A stretch of DNA of 64,000 bases from NCBI GenBank assembly GCA_003184365.1, contig NKYR01000147.1:1-64000 (forward strand). The letters are read 5' to 3'. Shown here piece after piece: positions 46,869 to 57,445 of the stretch. Below the pieces are notes generated by a model that did no database searches, was not told where the DNA came from, and saw nothing but the letters and a program-made list of their open reading frames with translations. Position 1 is the stretch's first letter. Each line of letters starts with the position of its first letter. The translations under genes were made by a program, and so were the position numbers. This stretch comes from Evernia prunastri (lineage: Eukaryota; Ascomycota; Lecanoromycetes; Lecanorales; Parmeliaceae).

Positions 46869-49210
46869 ATGGCTCGTCGCAAAGTACTGCTGCACGCTCA
46901 AAAGCAAGACGCGAACTCGTCTCACATCTTCCCCTCCACGAGAAGCCAGCTCTCAGCTCGAGAATACTACAATGCACGATACGAGAAGGTGGATAAATGC
47001 CACCGATCAACGACTCTTTACGCCGACGTCACCAACTCACATATCGTTCGTCTCGAAGGTTTATGGAGAGAGTGAGTCATCTCTAGTATGGATTTTATAG
47101 TCGTTTTGCTCACGTTGTTAATCCTTGATCTCTAGGTATTGCGACACCGTCGACATCGATCCCTATTACACACTCAAGCGGTCAATGGAGGGTCGAATCA
47201 AGAACTTCTTTCATTGGATGTGTAACAACTACTCCATCAAGAAAACCAGTTCGGTTGAAACCTACTGGCATCAACTGAGCCAACTCTACATCAAATGGAA
47301 AGGCCGACGGATCAGTCCGTTGACCTTGAAGCAAATCTACAATGTAAATCAAGGCACACACGTTGATGTTCCTACACACGAGTAACGTTGGAACAGTTCA
47401 TCAACGGTCCATTGGCGGAAGAACACAGGCTGGACGACAGCGAAACCGACAAGCCTCTCTTGGATGCGGTGGATTTCGTGGAGCTGCTGCGCTGCCATTG
47501 GGTGACGGACACCAACACCTTCCCTCACGAACGGCAACGGGTTCAGCTGGCAACGATCCTGCTGGTCGCGGCGTTCACTGGATCCCGACCCGGAGCCCTT
47601 CTCGGAATCACCTATCGCGACCTGGATTTGTTCGTCCAGCGCGATAAGACCACGGGAGAAGTCGCGCTTACGTTGCAGTTGAAGCTCACCCGAACCAAGT
47701 CTCGCAAGAAGCGCAAGAGACCGTACGTGACCGTCAAGAAATCGGGTCCATCAATCTAACCGGCATGCAGGAAAACCTACACATTCTTTATCGATACCAA
47801 TCCCCTCTTTTGTATCATATCCCATATTATCGGCCTCGCCTGCGACGACGACGCCTACCTTTTCCCGAATACAAACCCCAAGACGGTTCTGACCCTTGGG
47901 GTCCTAAAGGGACTGAACTGTCAACCAATCCCGTGGAAAGAGGACATACTCGACGTACCGTTATTTCGTGCGCCTATGCAAACCTCGAGGGGCTGTGCCA
48001 TCGCGGCCGACACCGCGCTCTCCTACGATAAGTATCACGAGTGGATCAAACGGCTAGGAGAAGAGACTGGCTTCGTACAGGTCTTCACGACATATTGTCT
48101 CCGGCGAGCGACAGGAAATGCTATTAATGGTGAGTCCGGAGGTTTCTGGTCCCACGGAGCCCAGGCTAACATGATCATTCACCAGATGATCCCAATTCCA
48201 ATGAGGCCGTCCGCAATCTGGTCATGGATCACACCAGCTCAGCCATCTTCCAGCGCAACTACCTGTCCCGCATGATCCGATACGACACCCAGGCCGCATA
48301 CGGGGGTACGGCGCCTCGGACGGAATTGATCCAAGCGGCGAACCGGATGAGCCGACGGATCGACCCCCGACGACCCAAAGAGCTGACCGAGGCGCAGAGT
48401 GCAAGCATCCGCCAGGAGGAAGATATCCAGGAGCTTCGCGGCCGTCGAGACGAACTGTTCCAGCGCATTCGACACCAATTCACGTTCATCTACCGTGCAG
48501 AGGGACAAGCCATCTACGATCAGCACGAGGAGGCCAAACGAGCCGTGGATCGAAAGATCAAAGCGCGAGAGCGGGAACTTATGAAGCAGATTCAAAAAGA
48601 ATATGACAGTATCGCTCCGGTGCAAGACATGCGAGCGCAGCTCGAGGGAGATGCCGAGTTGCTCAGTCCTATTCTTTGCACCTCAGGGCGCGTTCGATAC
48701 GCGTTTGTGGAACGATCACGCATCGCCAAGGCCTTCTTCGACCCGCCATCGACTCGTGGTGCCGAGGGCGATGTGGATTGGCGTATCTCCATTGTCGATG
48801 ATATGGTGTCGCTCTGTATCCGGCAGGAGGGAGTGTTCCGCAAAGCCCGCCGAATACGGAGGACTCAGGCGAGGGAAAGTGACCTCGATTACGTGGAACG
48901 TCCCTTGAATGCCGTCAAGTCCGAGTCTAAGTCGGATTCCTCGATCCCCTATCTCTTTCCTATCAGATGCAAACCCTACCAGTGCCTTTACTGCCTCGGT
49001 GACACCGACCTACCTTTGGAGGAGCGACTCCACAACCTTGGCAGTAAATTTTCGTTGCAGCGGCACTTCGACCGCCGTCACCCTTTTCGCCCCCGCGAAC
49101 CCTGTCCTTTCCCCCATCCCGAATGTGCGGCAGTCACACTTGACAGTGTGATGCATTTTAAGAATCATGCGGCGACCGTTCACGGAGTCTACATGTCTGA
49201 CAGAATTTAG
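46869..49210 (+). CDS. DUF3435 tyrosine-recombinase-like protein (Starship captain family)
   Basis: DUF3435 proteins are tyrosine recombinases; those at the edge of Starship elements ('captains') mobilise these giant fungal transposons. Five exons: 46869-47071, 47136-47343, 47397-47722, 47771-48129 and 48186-49210, giving 706 aa with all phases consistent and no internal stop, so it may be functional. Landmarks are AAFTGSRPGALLGITYRDLD (first catalytic Arg region), FFIDTNPLFCIISHIIGLAC, FTTYCLRRATGNAIN (second Arg region), and NEAVRNLVMDHTSSAIFQRN followed by YLSRMIRYDTQAAY with the candidate catalytic Tyr. The C-terminus has a Cys/His-rich zinc-finger-like segment (YQCLYCLGD, LQRHFDRRHPF, FKNHAATVHG). 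Element ends are not established, so captain status is inference. Confidence 0.87.
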
Positions 49211-49360
49211 CTTGTCTCGATGAGTTTTAGGCTGATGGTTGATTTGTCTGGCCTGCGGATTGACTGTGTATAGTAGAGAAACTGTTTTACGATTTGTTTA
49301 TCTCGATGCTTTGACCACTTGAAGGGCTCTAGCACTGGGAGAGCAGGGATACCCTGTTAT

Positions 49361-49674
49361 TCCCTGGGTTCGTCTCCACAAGGCTACACCCTGAGACAGT
49401 GTATTAACTCGAAGGATGTATATTCTTCGATGGTATGCTTTCCATTGTATGTTACTGTATTATCTAGAGTAATAAGATAATACTGAACTTCTAAACGTAT
49501 TGAACTTTCTAATTTGGTACGTTCTAATTCTATGACATTGTTTGGATTTGTGTTTAAGTTGTATAGCCTTTGAGTTTACAGACGTTTTGAGCTTGCTTAC
49601 CCTCGAAGTTTGTACAATCTTCGAGTTAATACACTGTCTCAGAGTGCGCAGACTTCCACACATTTACCCAGGGA
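49361..49674. mobile_element. 314 bp inverted-repeat (MITE-like) element
   Basis: Outer ends TCCCTGGGT (49361) and ACCCAGGGA (to 49674) are inverted repeats. A second, perfect 24 bp inverted repeat lies inside (49391-49414 and 49619-49642; key sequence CTGAGACAGTGTATTAACTC). The interior is AT-rich and non-coding. Structure fits a miniature inverted-repeat transposon; no target-site duplication was obvious. Confidence 0.6.
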
Positions 49675-49702
49675 GTCCGGGGGTGTCCCTACTCGCCCAG
49701 TG

Positions 49703-49841
49703 CCAAAATTGGAGCGCATGGAACGGGGCCAAAATTGGAACTTTGTTTTGGGGGGAGGGTTCCAAAAATGGAACTCGAGGGACGGTCCAAAAATGGAGTG
49801 CAGAAGTGCGAGGAAGACGAGATAAAGGGACCCAAAAGTGG
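49703..49841 (+). promoter_or_regulatory. Cluster of CArG-like palindromes
   Basis: Four sites fit CC(A/T)6GG: CCAAAATTGG at 49703 and 49729, and CCAAAAATGG at 49762 and 49787. A fifth near-match, CCAAAAGTGG, is at 49832. Spacing is about 25-45 bases. CArG boxes bind MADS-box factors (Mcm1/SRF type). A role in regulation is inference; they could equally be element-specific subterminal repeats. Confidence 0.5.
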
Positions 49842-50507
49842 AGCAGGAGGTTCAGAGATATACTGGTGCTCGTCTTTACTATATTCCTCCGCCCATTCTC
49901 TGCTAAGGACGTTGTCGAATTAACAGGAAAGGCAGAAAATGCCTTACGCAGCAAAAGCAAAAGCGCAGCAGTTCACCAGAAGGAAACCAAAATTAATGAA
50001 AAAGGTTCGTTCTCTGTGTTTCAGCAGAGCTTGGCTACACTGGTAGCAGTTTCGATGGTAGCTTGATATCTCTTATGTTTCCTTGTGGCCATCGAGGTCT
50101 AGGCTCCATGCTCTCAGACTGAAATTCGTGGACAATATGATTTGCTATATGGAAGCATTTGAGATGCAGTCTAGCGGGTCAGGACTGCGTATTGCACATC
50201 TAATGACCAATTTTATGGCAAAAGGAAAGAAGGATCTATTCTACTTTCGACTTGTAATATCGGTTGAAATTTCGCCTCTGCTACATACCGGAACTATTCA
50301 TCACCAGAAAGGCCCTCAACCTATTCCTGAAGCTATTGCGATCAGATTTGGAATGATGCCATATGAGAACACATAATCAGGAAGCATAGATAGGTGGCTT
50401 TTGCGAAACAAATCAGACTACTTACTCGTACATGAATTGTATGACCGTGAGAGACGATTGCGCCGTGGTGTCCTATGAGCCTCCATAGGTTACGTATATA
50501 TGGACAG
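49842..50507. other. Non-coding DNA downstream of the CArG cluster
   Basis: About 670 bp. Short open frames are present but none shows protein-like composition or a known motif. Confidence 0.4.
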
Positions 50508-51137
50508 TCACCTCCATACCGGGTCTCTTGCCTTAGATCTTGCGGCTTCTTCTGCCTCACAATTGGCAAATTTTGCCTCCTTTCCCGGACTCAGAGCTTC
50601 AGGCGGTGTGACTTGCCGATGCCTCTTCCGGCAGTTGGATGGGAGGCCAGATTGCACACCTCGTTGCGCTCGTTTAATATCGTGTCTGGTCTCGGCGTCA
50701 TGTAGGAAAGAACAGAGTTGCGCGCATGTGATCCGAACGACAGTCGTACTCTGCCTTTGTTGAGTTATATTGGCCAAGCAAGATTTTGGAGCAAAATCAC
50801 AGAGCTGAAGGGACAGTCCTTGCCCCGGAACGGTAGTTCCATCGTCGGCACGAAATACCTGCCAAAAGCGAAAAGGCCATCAGCATTGAACTAATGCTGA
50901 TACTGATTGATAATGAGCAAGCAGGGAAGCCATTACATCTGCTTCCCGAACACTAAACGTCTCCAGAAGAACGGCTTCTTCCTTCTCCGGATCCGACACC
51001 AATCGAAGTCGCCAAATGGAGAGCGACGCCGTCCTGGACCCAACACCGTATTCAATATCGAGCCCAAGGATCACGGCGATATTGCCGTCGGAACCGGATA
51101 TGTATTCATCAGCCAGCCCCGCCAACTCTTTATGGTG
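50508..51137 (-). CDS. Uncharacterised fungal protein, 5' part unresolved
   Basis: Two exons on the minus strand, 51137-50937 and 50858-50508, join in phase and code about 183 residues. The blocks ADEYISGSDGNIAVILGLDI, ASLSIWRLRL, ADVFRADDGTTVPGQGLSLQ and VRITCAQLCSFLHDAE look like a recurrent fungal protein family of unknown function in accessory regions (recalled pattern: GIDIEY ... SIWRP ... VFR). An upstream exon is needed for a start codon; one candidate ends near 51186. The C-terminus after FLHDAE looks less conserved. It may be a partly decayed copy. Confidence 0.45.
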
Positions 51138-52254
51138 CTGTGAGTATAAGGCGACTCAGGCGAAGATTGAGGCATATGGTGAACAGTATGGAAGGTTTGG
51201 GGGGGCTGAGTAATAGTGCTGATGTTGAGGGGTGTAAGGCTCCTTGAGATGGCTGGGTTGTATGAGTTTGGGTGGCTATACTGAGGTGCTGCAGGCATTT
51301 TACATAAGTATTGTATGTACATAGGGAAATAGTAGATCTATCCTGCGTTCTCCTGATCCTTTAGCCTGTTACACATGCTCATTCGGTCAAATAGAATTCC
51401 GGAAGCAGCAATCTTTGCACAAATGCCTTGCGAAAAACAAAGCGCCAACTTAAGCACTTTTCTTCTCAATACCAACACGGCAGCTAATTGATCTTCACGG
51501 ATCAAACCTCTTTAACACTGTTTCCCAGCGATATTCAACCAAACGAAGCCACCCCCGTATCTCCCCAACTGTCCAAACCTCTACATTCCCTTCACTGAGA
51601 AGACATAAACGATACCGTAGGAAGGCAAAGCCTCAATATTTCCCCTGCTCACAAGCTCAGGTCAAGCACGCCACAAGTGACTCGGCTCAGATGAAAGGTC
51701 AGCACTATTCCCATGATCATCTAGCAGTAAGAAAGCTGTAGCTGGCCCGTAGTGGTCGGAAGTGGTGCCTCTGAACTCGAATGGTTGTTCTCGTGGGCTC
51801 TAGCTGGTGTAGCTACTTTCGAGAGAGTACTCAAGGGATGCCAAATGTGGGACGTGTCACTTGAACTGGCTGTCGAGAGGGGAAATAGATATGCAGCACG
51901 CAATTAGCGCTTTATCGGTTCGTAGATAGTGCAAGCTATAGTATCAACGGATATATGATAGAAGTGGGGACGTGGTACTGAGGCCGAAGTTGCTGAGGTC
52001 GCTGAAATCATGCCTCGGCATCTTCAGCGGTTCTATCCATCTAGCTCGGAAAGATAGTTTGATAAGGCTGAAGGATCATGTGGAGTTAACAAAGAGTCAG
52101 TCTCACTAAGAAGTCCACGACCAAGGAAGACCCCAATATAATCGCGAATACATTATTTATTGGAGTTCACTAATCGACAATAGGAGGCCAATCGAAGCTG
52201 CCAGTGTGGTACTACGCAATCCTTGTGCTATTTCAGAATTACCTACTCTCCCCT
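51138..52254. other. Non-coding DNA
   Basis: About 1.1 kb without recognisable genes, repeats or RNA genes. A first exon of the gene at 50508-51137 could lie at its left end. Confidence 0.4.
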
Positions 52255-52425
52255 TCTTTACAGGACAGCCGACCACGACGTCACCGAGTCTGATATCATG
52301 CTTGCCGCTGGGTGCCCCTCCTCCGATGCCAATCATCAATTCGATCCGGATGGACTCGAAGCTGCGCAGCATGTTTTTAGCGACGCTGGCGGCGGACGCG
52401 ATACCGTACCTCCCTTTCGGAACCC
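52255..52425 (-). pseudogene. Fragment of a nucleoside-phosphorylase-type NLR domain
   Basis: In one minus-strand frame the sequence reads GRYGIASAASVAKNMLRSFE, then SIRIELMIGIGGGAPSGKHD and IRLGDVVVGCPVKKG. This is the core of the purine/uridine phosphorylase-like domain found at the N-terminus of many fungal NLR proteins. Only about 57 residues match; on both sides the frame loses similarity and no NACHT domain or continuation is seen. It is a relic of a once larger gene. Confidence 0.65.
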
Positions 52426-52699
52426 GTCACTAGCATTGTTTCCCGTGGCTGCGCAAGACGGTGAGAGGTAGGAGGGAAAAGTAAGGGAAGATATGTGGGC
52501 GTTGATTGGAGTCGTGGGGTTGAGGAGGCCTATAGGCTTTTGTTTTCCTGTCTGCTTGCTCGGAACAGGGATTGAACCAGGACACTAGATGATAATGTGA
52601 CGTGACACTGTCTCCCTGCTTCTCGAAGACCAGAGTCGTCTCAAAATGACGTCATCCTTAAATATGGATCTTAGTCCTGTTCCGCGAAAAACTGCTTTT

Positions 52700-55102
52700 C
52701 TACCTCTTTGATATTCCACGGGGTTTTACTAGACTCTGATCTGATTTATTGCCTGCACGGCGGCCCTTAGGTTTGGACCGTGGGAACGAAGCTGTTTGCA
52801 AGATCACGACTGAGCTCAACGCCGCACTAGAAGTTGATGTGCTCATCCTCTCTTTCTGTTTCAATATCCGGTCACTTCTGCGCGGCATGACATCGATAGG
52901 TTGGGGTTGTGCATTTCTCCCCAGATCGGCAGCTAGATCCGCTTCCAATGCACCGGACCTCTTTTGGTTAGTAGATAACCGGCCACTTCTGCGCGGAGCA
53001 ACATTGGCAGGCGGAGATGGTGATATCGTTATGTTAAAGCCTTGGTTTTGACCATCGTCACACCCTGCGGGGATCTTTAACGGTCGTCGGGGCCGGGGTG
53101 TTTTTCTTCCGGCGGCCTTTGATACTTTTGATGCATGGATTGGACCAAGCGCAGAATTTGCTGAAGCACGCTTTTTGTTTTTGTCCGGTTTTTGGTTACT
53201 TCGCAGGGTGAATCTGCCAAATCGGTCGGATCTAAGACTTTTGAGTCGACCTGACCTCGATGATCTTTTCGGTGTTGTAGCTTGAGCTTCGAGATGATCC
53301 GATGTTGACACTTCTGCCGATGAAACGGCGCACTCCGCAAGAAGGGCCGAAAGTTGTTGCTCTACCCATTGCAACCGCATCTCTGCTGGTTTGACTTGCT
53401 TTCGTGCGTCCTCTACATGCAATTTCATTCTCTTACCTCTGGAATGGTACCGCTCGGCTGTATCTGCCCACCCTTGTAGTGCTTGACGGTTCTTTGTATC
53501 CTGGCATTCTTGCACCTGCCGCTGCCAGAATTCCACCCACTGCTTAGCATTATCAACCTCTAGTTGTTGATAGGCCCGATAATTCTTCCAGAGGTCCACT
53601 TGGGTCGTAGTCTCCGTAGCTTGTTGTTCTTGTAGCTGCAACTCCGTCCTTCCATCCGCTTCTTTCTTCTGCCGATAGTCCAGAAATTTCTTCCATTCCC
53701 TCAAGTCTTCCTCGAACTGGCTACATTCATCCTCCCAGTGGCAGAGGACGCGGAGATGTTCATCCGTGTGTTCCCGCTCATGGATGTCAGGCACCGCTCG
53801 CATCGGACGAGTTGGTCTTCCGTCTGTCTCCACCAAAGTGTTGAAGACTCGTTTCGCTTCGAGTTCGCTTCTCTCCTCCATCTCACGACGAGATGTCGGC
53901 AATTCCATCAGTGACGTAGCGCATTCCGAAAGAATCGCTGGAAGCTGCAGCTTGACCCATTCCAACCGTTTCTCTTCGGCTGCAAGCCACTCACGCTTTG
54001 TTTCTATTGTTTTCAGCCAGTCCTCGTCATTCCTCCCACGAACTTTTCCCTTGTTCATGACCACTTTGGGATCTTTCCGCTGTATTGCCTCCACCGCTCG
54101 TCGGGCCCCTTCAATTATCCTCTTACATCGCTCGATCCCCCTTTGAAAATAGACTTGATACTCCTTCCAGTCCTTCCATTTTTTCAGACTTGCTGTGAGG
54201 TGTGGATCTTGCGGGTACCGCTGCCGTTCCATGTCCTCTTCTCCTGTCTTGTCCTGCCGATGCTCACGGATCAATTGCTGAATACCGCGAAAATCCTGCC
54301 ATCGTCGTAGTTCTTCATTGCATCGACCTCTTTCTTCTCCCCAGTGCCCCGCAATAAAACCAGCCTCCGTCAAACAAGTATTAGGAGTCGGTTCATAGCC
54401 ATACCCGATGTCGTAAAAAAGCGTTTCATCTTGTTCAGCGTATCGGTAACAAAGCTCTCCATCGACAAGGACTTTCTTCCAGGACGGTGTTGGTCGGATC
54501 GGCCGAGTCGGTCTCCCACCCATCTGTATCAAGGTATCGTAGGCTTCTTTGGCTCCAATTTTGTTCCGCTCCACTGCTTCCTCGTCGCTGAGAACTGGGG
54601 TATCATATCCCTCCGGCCTTTCATACCCCTCCGGCCATGGCTCCTCGGGGTCTGGGGTTTTACTCAATCTTGGGGGACAGTTTCTAGGTTTTCTCAAAGC
54701 GTCAGTCTGATTATTCACGATAAGAGGGTCAGTCTGGTCTGTAAGTTTGAAGCCTTCTCACCTAAGTTTCTTTTCAAGGTCATCTGGATCCACAGGTTGG
54801 GCATGGTGCACGCTGTGAATCATATCTCTAGGAATGAGGATGAAGTGTCAGAATTAAAATTTCAGATTTGGGAGGTTCAAGTCTCCCAAATTAAGTCTCT
54901 TACCTGAGTTTCTCCTTAATCTCTGGAGTCAAGTTCAGCAGATCTTTTACGAAGAAGACTCTGTCGAGAGAAAGCATGTCAGTACAGTCGTCCAGTGACA
55001 AAAAAAATTGACCTTTCGATAAGCTGCGGTTTCTCACCTCTGTTTCGCAATTGCTGCCACCACGTCCGGCTTGCACAAATCTTGGACTAGAACTTCCATC
55101 AT
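52700..55102 (-). CDS. Uncharacterised protein with duplicated helical module
   Basis: Four exons on the minus strand: 55102-55038, 54960-54904, 54827-54762 and 54683-52700, giving 723 aa. Three consecutive junctions are all AG|GTGAG or AG|GTAAG type and stay in phase. The short N-terminal exons read LVQDLCKPDVVAAIAKQRVF, VKDLLNLTPEIKEKLRDMIH and HAQPVDPDDLEKKLR. The large exon contains two related units of roughly 200 residues, each starting with a GRPTRP(I/M)R motif and ending LEWVKLQLPAILSECA or LQWVEQQLSALLAECA, with Trp-rich helices between. The C-terminus is very basic with APRRSGRL and MPRRSDRI repeats, suggesting nuclear location. The function is not known to me. The first ATG (55102) is followed by a second, adjacent ATG. 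Confidence 0.7.
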
Positions 55103-55502
55103 GGAGGAGATACTCAGCGATTTTCTAATGGAAAGAATGGATGACTGAGTAGTGATGAAACAAGGAACGTGCGACAGACCCCTCGGACGAAGAAAACAAA
55201 ATTGCTGACAAAGCGATCGGCGCACATGCAACCTCTCACCGTCCGCACTAGAGAATTTGAGCGATCCCCAAACAGGTACGGAGTAGTTACCCTCTGACTC
55301 ATAATATCTACAAGTGCGAGGCGTGCAAAAAGTATGTGGCAGCATGTGATCCAGTCGTCTCATATTCCCAAGGATGGTGTGGTAGCATCGCAGAAGCTCT
55401 GGCTGATGACGCGGACTTGGATTGGTTCATGGATTAAATCCTTAGAGATCGTAGGCGACAGAGGAGCCAATCAAACTCTCCTAGTCCCTAACCCAAACCC
55501 AG
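55103..55502. other. Junction region before the MCM4 fragment
   Basis: About 400 bp. Its right end (about 55445-55502) looks like the 3' end of an intron (CTAAC branch, CAG acceptor). No upstream MCM4 coding sequence is present, so the breakpoint of the truncated copy lies here. Confidence 0.5.
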
Positions 55503-56087
55503 CCCGTCGAGTTCTTGACATCCTACATCTCCTACGCCCGTACAAAATGCCAGCCCAAAATCACCCAAGCCGCTTCCGAAGCCCTCGTCTCCGCATACGT
55601 CCAGATGCGCAAATTGGGAGAAGACGTGCGCGCCGCCGAACGCCGCATCACGGCCACGACCCGTCAATTGGAGTCCATGATCCGCTTGGCCGAAGCTCAT
55701 GCCAAGATGCGTTTGGCCGACGAAGTCACAGCCGACGATGTCAACGAAGCGGTGCGACTGATCAAGTCCGCGCTCAAGCAGGCTGCCACAGACGCGAGAA
55801 CGGGCCTGATCGACATGGGCCTGCTCACCGAAGGGACCAGCGCGAGTGAGAGACACCGCAGATCGGATTTGAAGAAGGCCATTACGGATCTACTGGATGA
55901 GATGACTAGATCCGGGGGATCGGCTCGGTACAGCGAGGTGTACAGGCGAGTCAGTGAGTTGGGGAGCGCGCAGGTGGAAGGGACGGAGTTTGCGGAGGCG
56001 TTGAGAAGTCTGGAGCAAGAGGGCCAGGTCGTTGTGGGAGGGGAAGGACCTCGAAGGAATATTAGACGGGTCACTGGCGTCGCTTAA
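55503..56087 (+). pseudogene. MCM4: 5'-truncated MCM4, last exon only
   Basis: One open exon (194 codons) starts after a good acceptor with PVEFLTSYISYARTKCQPKI. It continues with EALVSAYVQMRKLGEDVRAA, ERRITATTRQLESMIRLAEA and VTADDVNEAVRLIKSALKQA, then a winged-helix-like C-terminus. This is the C-terminal lid and tail of MCM4, a subunit of the replicative helicase. The other roughly 700-800 residues, including the Walker motifs, are absent; upstream DNA belongs to other sequence. The exon is free of stops, so truncation is recent or the exon is still under constraint. An intact MCM4 must exist elsewhere if this is a duplicate. Confidence 0.8.
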
Positions 56088-57445
56088 ATCTCGGGTTGTC
56101 GCTGCTCGTTGCGTTGATACTATTGTAGCTCGTGCTTTCTTTCTTCAGCGGTCGGGCAGGGAATCCATTCTCTCATGTAAAACATACGAGGTATGATTTA
56201 AAAACCCAACTTATCAAACCTCGTTCCCATCCTTGATCTTCCGATCTTCCCGCTCAACGAACACTCTCATCCAACCCTAACCATCTTCTCGCTCGCTCGC
56301 TAGCACCAGGACTATCAAACCCAAAAGAGTCCAGACAATACCAGACACACGGAAAAAGCCTCACGCATTCCGAAAAAGAGTTGCGCCGAAAGAATCGACC
56401 AGCAAAATATAAAGCGCATCGAGCAATTCTGCTAGTAATAAAACACAAGATACTCTCATAGAAATCAACAACATACCTGCGCGCTAACAGCATCCGACAT
56501 CCCATATCCTACTTACTAGCGGGTTTATAACCCACTTGGAAGGGGACTGCAACGCCTTTACCATCCGGAGCAGATGTGATCAACATGGCAATGCACGTCG
56601 GATCTGACCCCCGAAAAGGGCCCCGTCGATCAAAACACACTACTCCGTCTGTCGGTTTCTCGATTAATACCGATCCCAGACCCTTGACGCTTCGCGATCG
56701 TATTTATCTTGTATAGCTAAGACTAACACGATATTTCTTTTGCAGTGACGGCTTTTGCAGAATGGGTCCAGGGGATGAGTTATTCTCCGCGGGTGGTACG
56801 TATCTACCGATAGATAGCGCTGGAGCACGATGCGATTTAGGCGGGCGGGTTACACCGTGGTGTGTAAGAGTGGAGAGAGGGGGGGGATTGTCGCTTTGGG
56901 TACGTGGGGCTATATATTGGACTCGGAGATTTGCATGGAAGGGATAGAGAGCTTCAAGAACGAGCGTTGAATTAATGGGACTGCGACTGTGATTCAGAGC
57001 AGGGTTCTTTTGAGCATTGCGCCCGTACGTGGCCACTACTCAGGCAGCCATTCACTTGTTGCGGATTGTTGCAATTCGTAACCGTGGGCTGATAACACAT
57101 GGTGTTAGCACAGGCTTCACTCGTCACTTGTGATATCCCCTTGATCATCAGCTGACTATTGCTCCGTGCAATCTAAAATTACCTCGTGGAGCGAGGACAC
57201 CAATAGATCAATCGACATCCGGTAAGTAGGTTGGAAAAGTCGTGTTGATGTCCTCGCTCTATCGGCTGATTCACTTTCTGAGATTGCACGGAGTATGTTT
57301 TTAATTAGTACGTCTATTCTCTCTAACACTCACATTAGTGACACTACAAATTCTATATTTATTTTCCAGCAAAGTAGAGATTTTCGACAGAGTTTTTTCC
57401 TGCTGTGCACTCCAGTACTGATCCGCTTTACTTCGTCTTGTGAAA
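56088..57445. other. Intergenic region with a small foldback
   Basis: 1.36 kb between the MCM4 fragment and the hydrolase gene. It contains the inverted repeat at 57163-57292 (listed separately) and a G-run near 56880. No gene was recognised. The right end should hold the promoter of the hydrolase gene. Confidence 0.4.
57163..57292. repeat. 130 bp foldback element
   Basis: TCCGTGCAATCT at 57163 is the inverted copy of AGATTGCACGGA ending at 57292, and GAGCGAGGACA (57189) is the inverted copy of TGTCCTCGCTC (57249). The two nested arms at similar spacing indicate a MITE-like or foldback element upstream of the hydrolase gene. Confidence 0.5.

Noticed and set aside
46324..47100. Overlapping open frames upstream of the DUF3435 start
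   Set aside because: They run over CT-rich leader DNA and give low-complexity Arg/Ser/Leu proteins without motifs.
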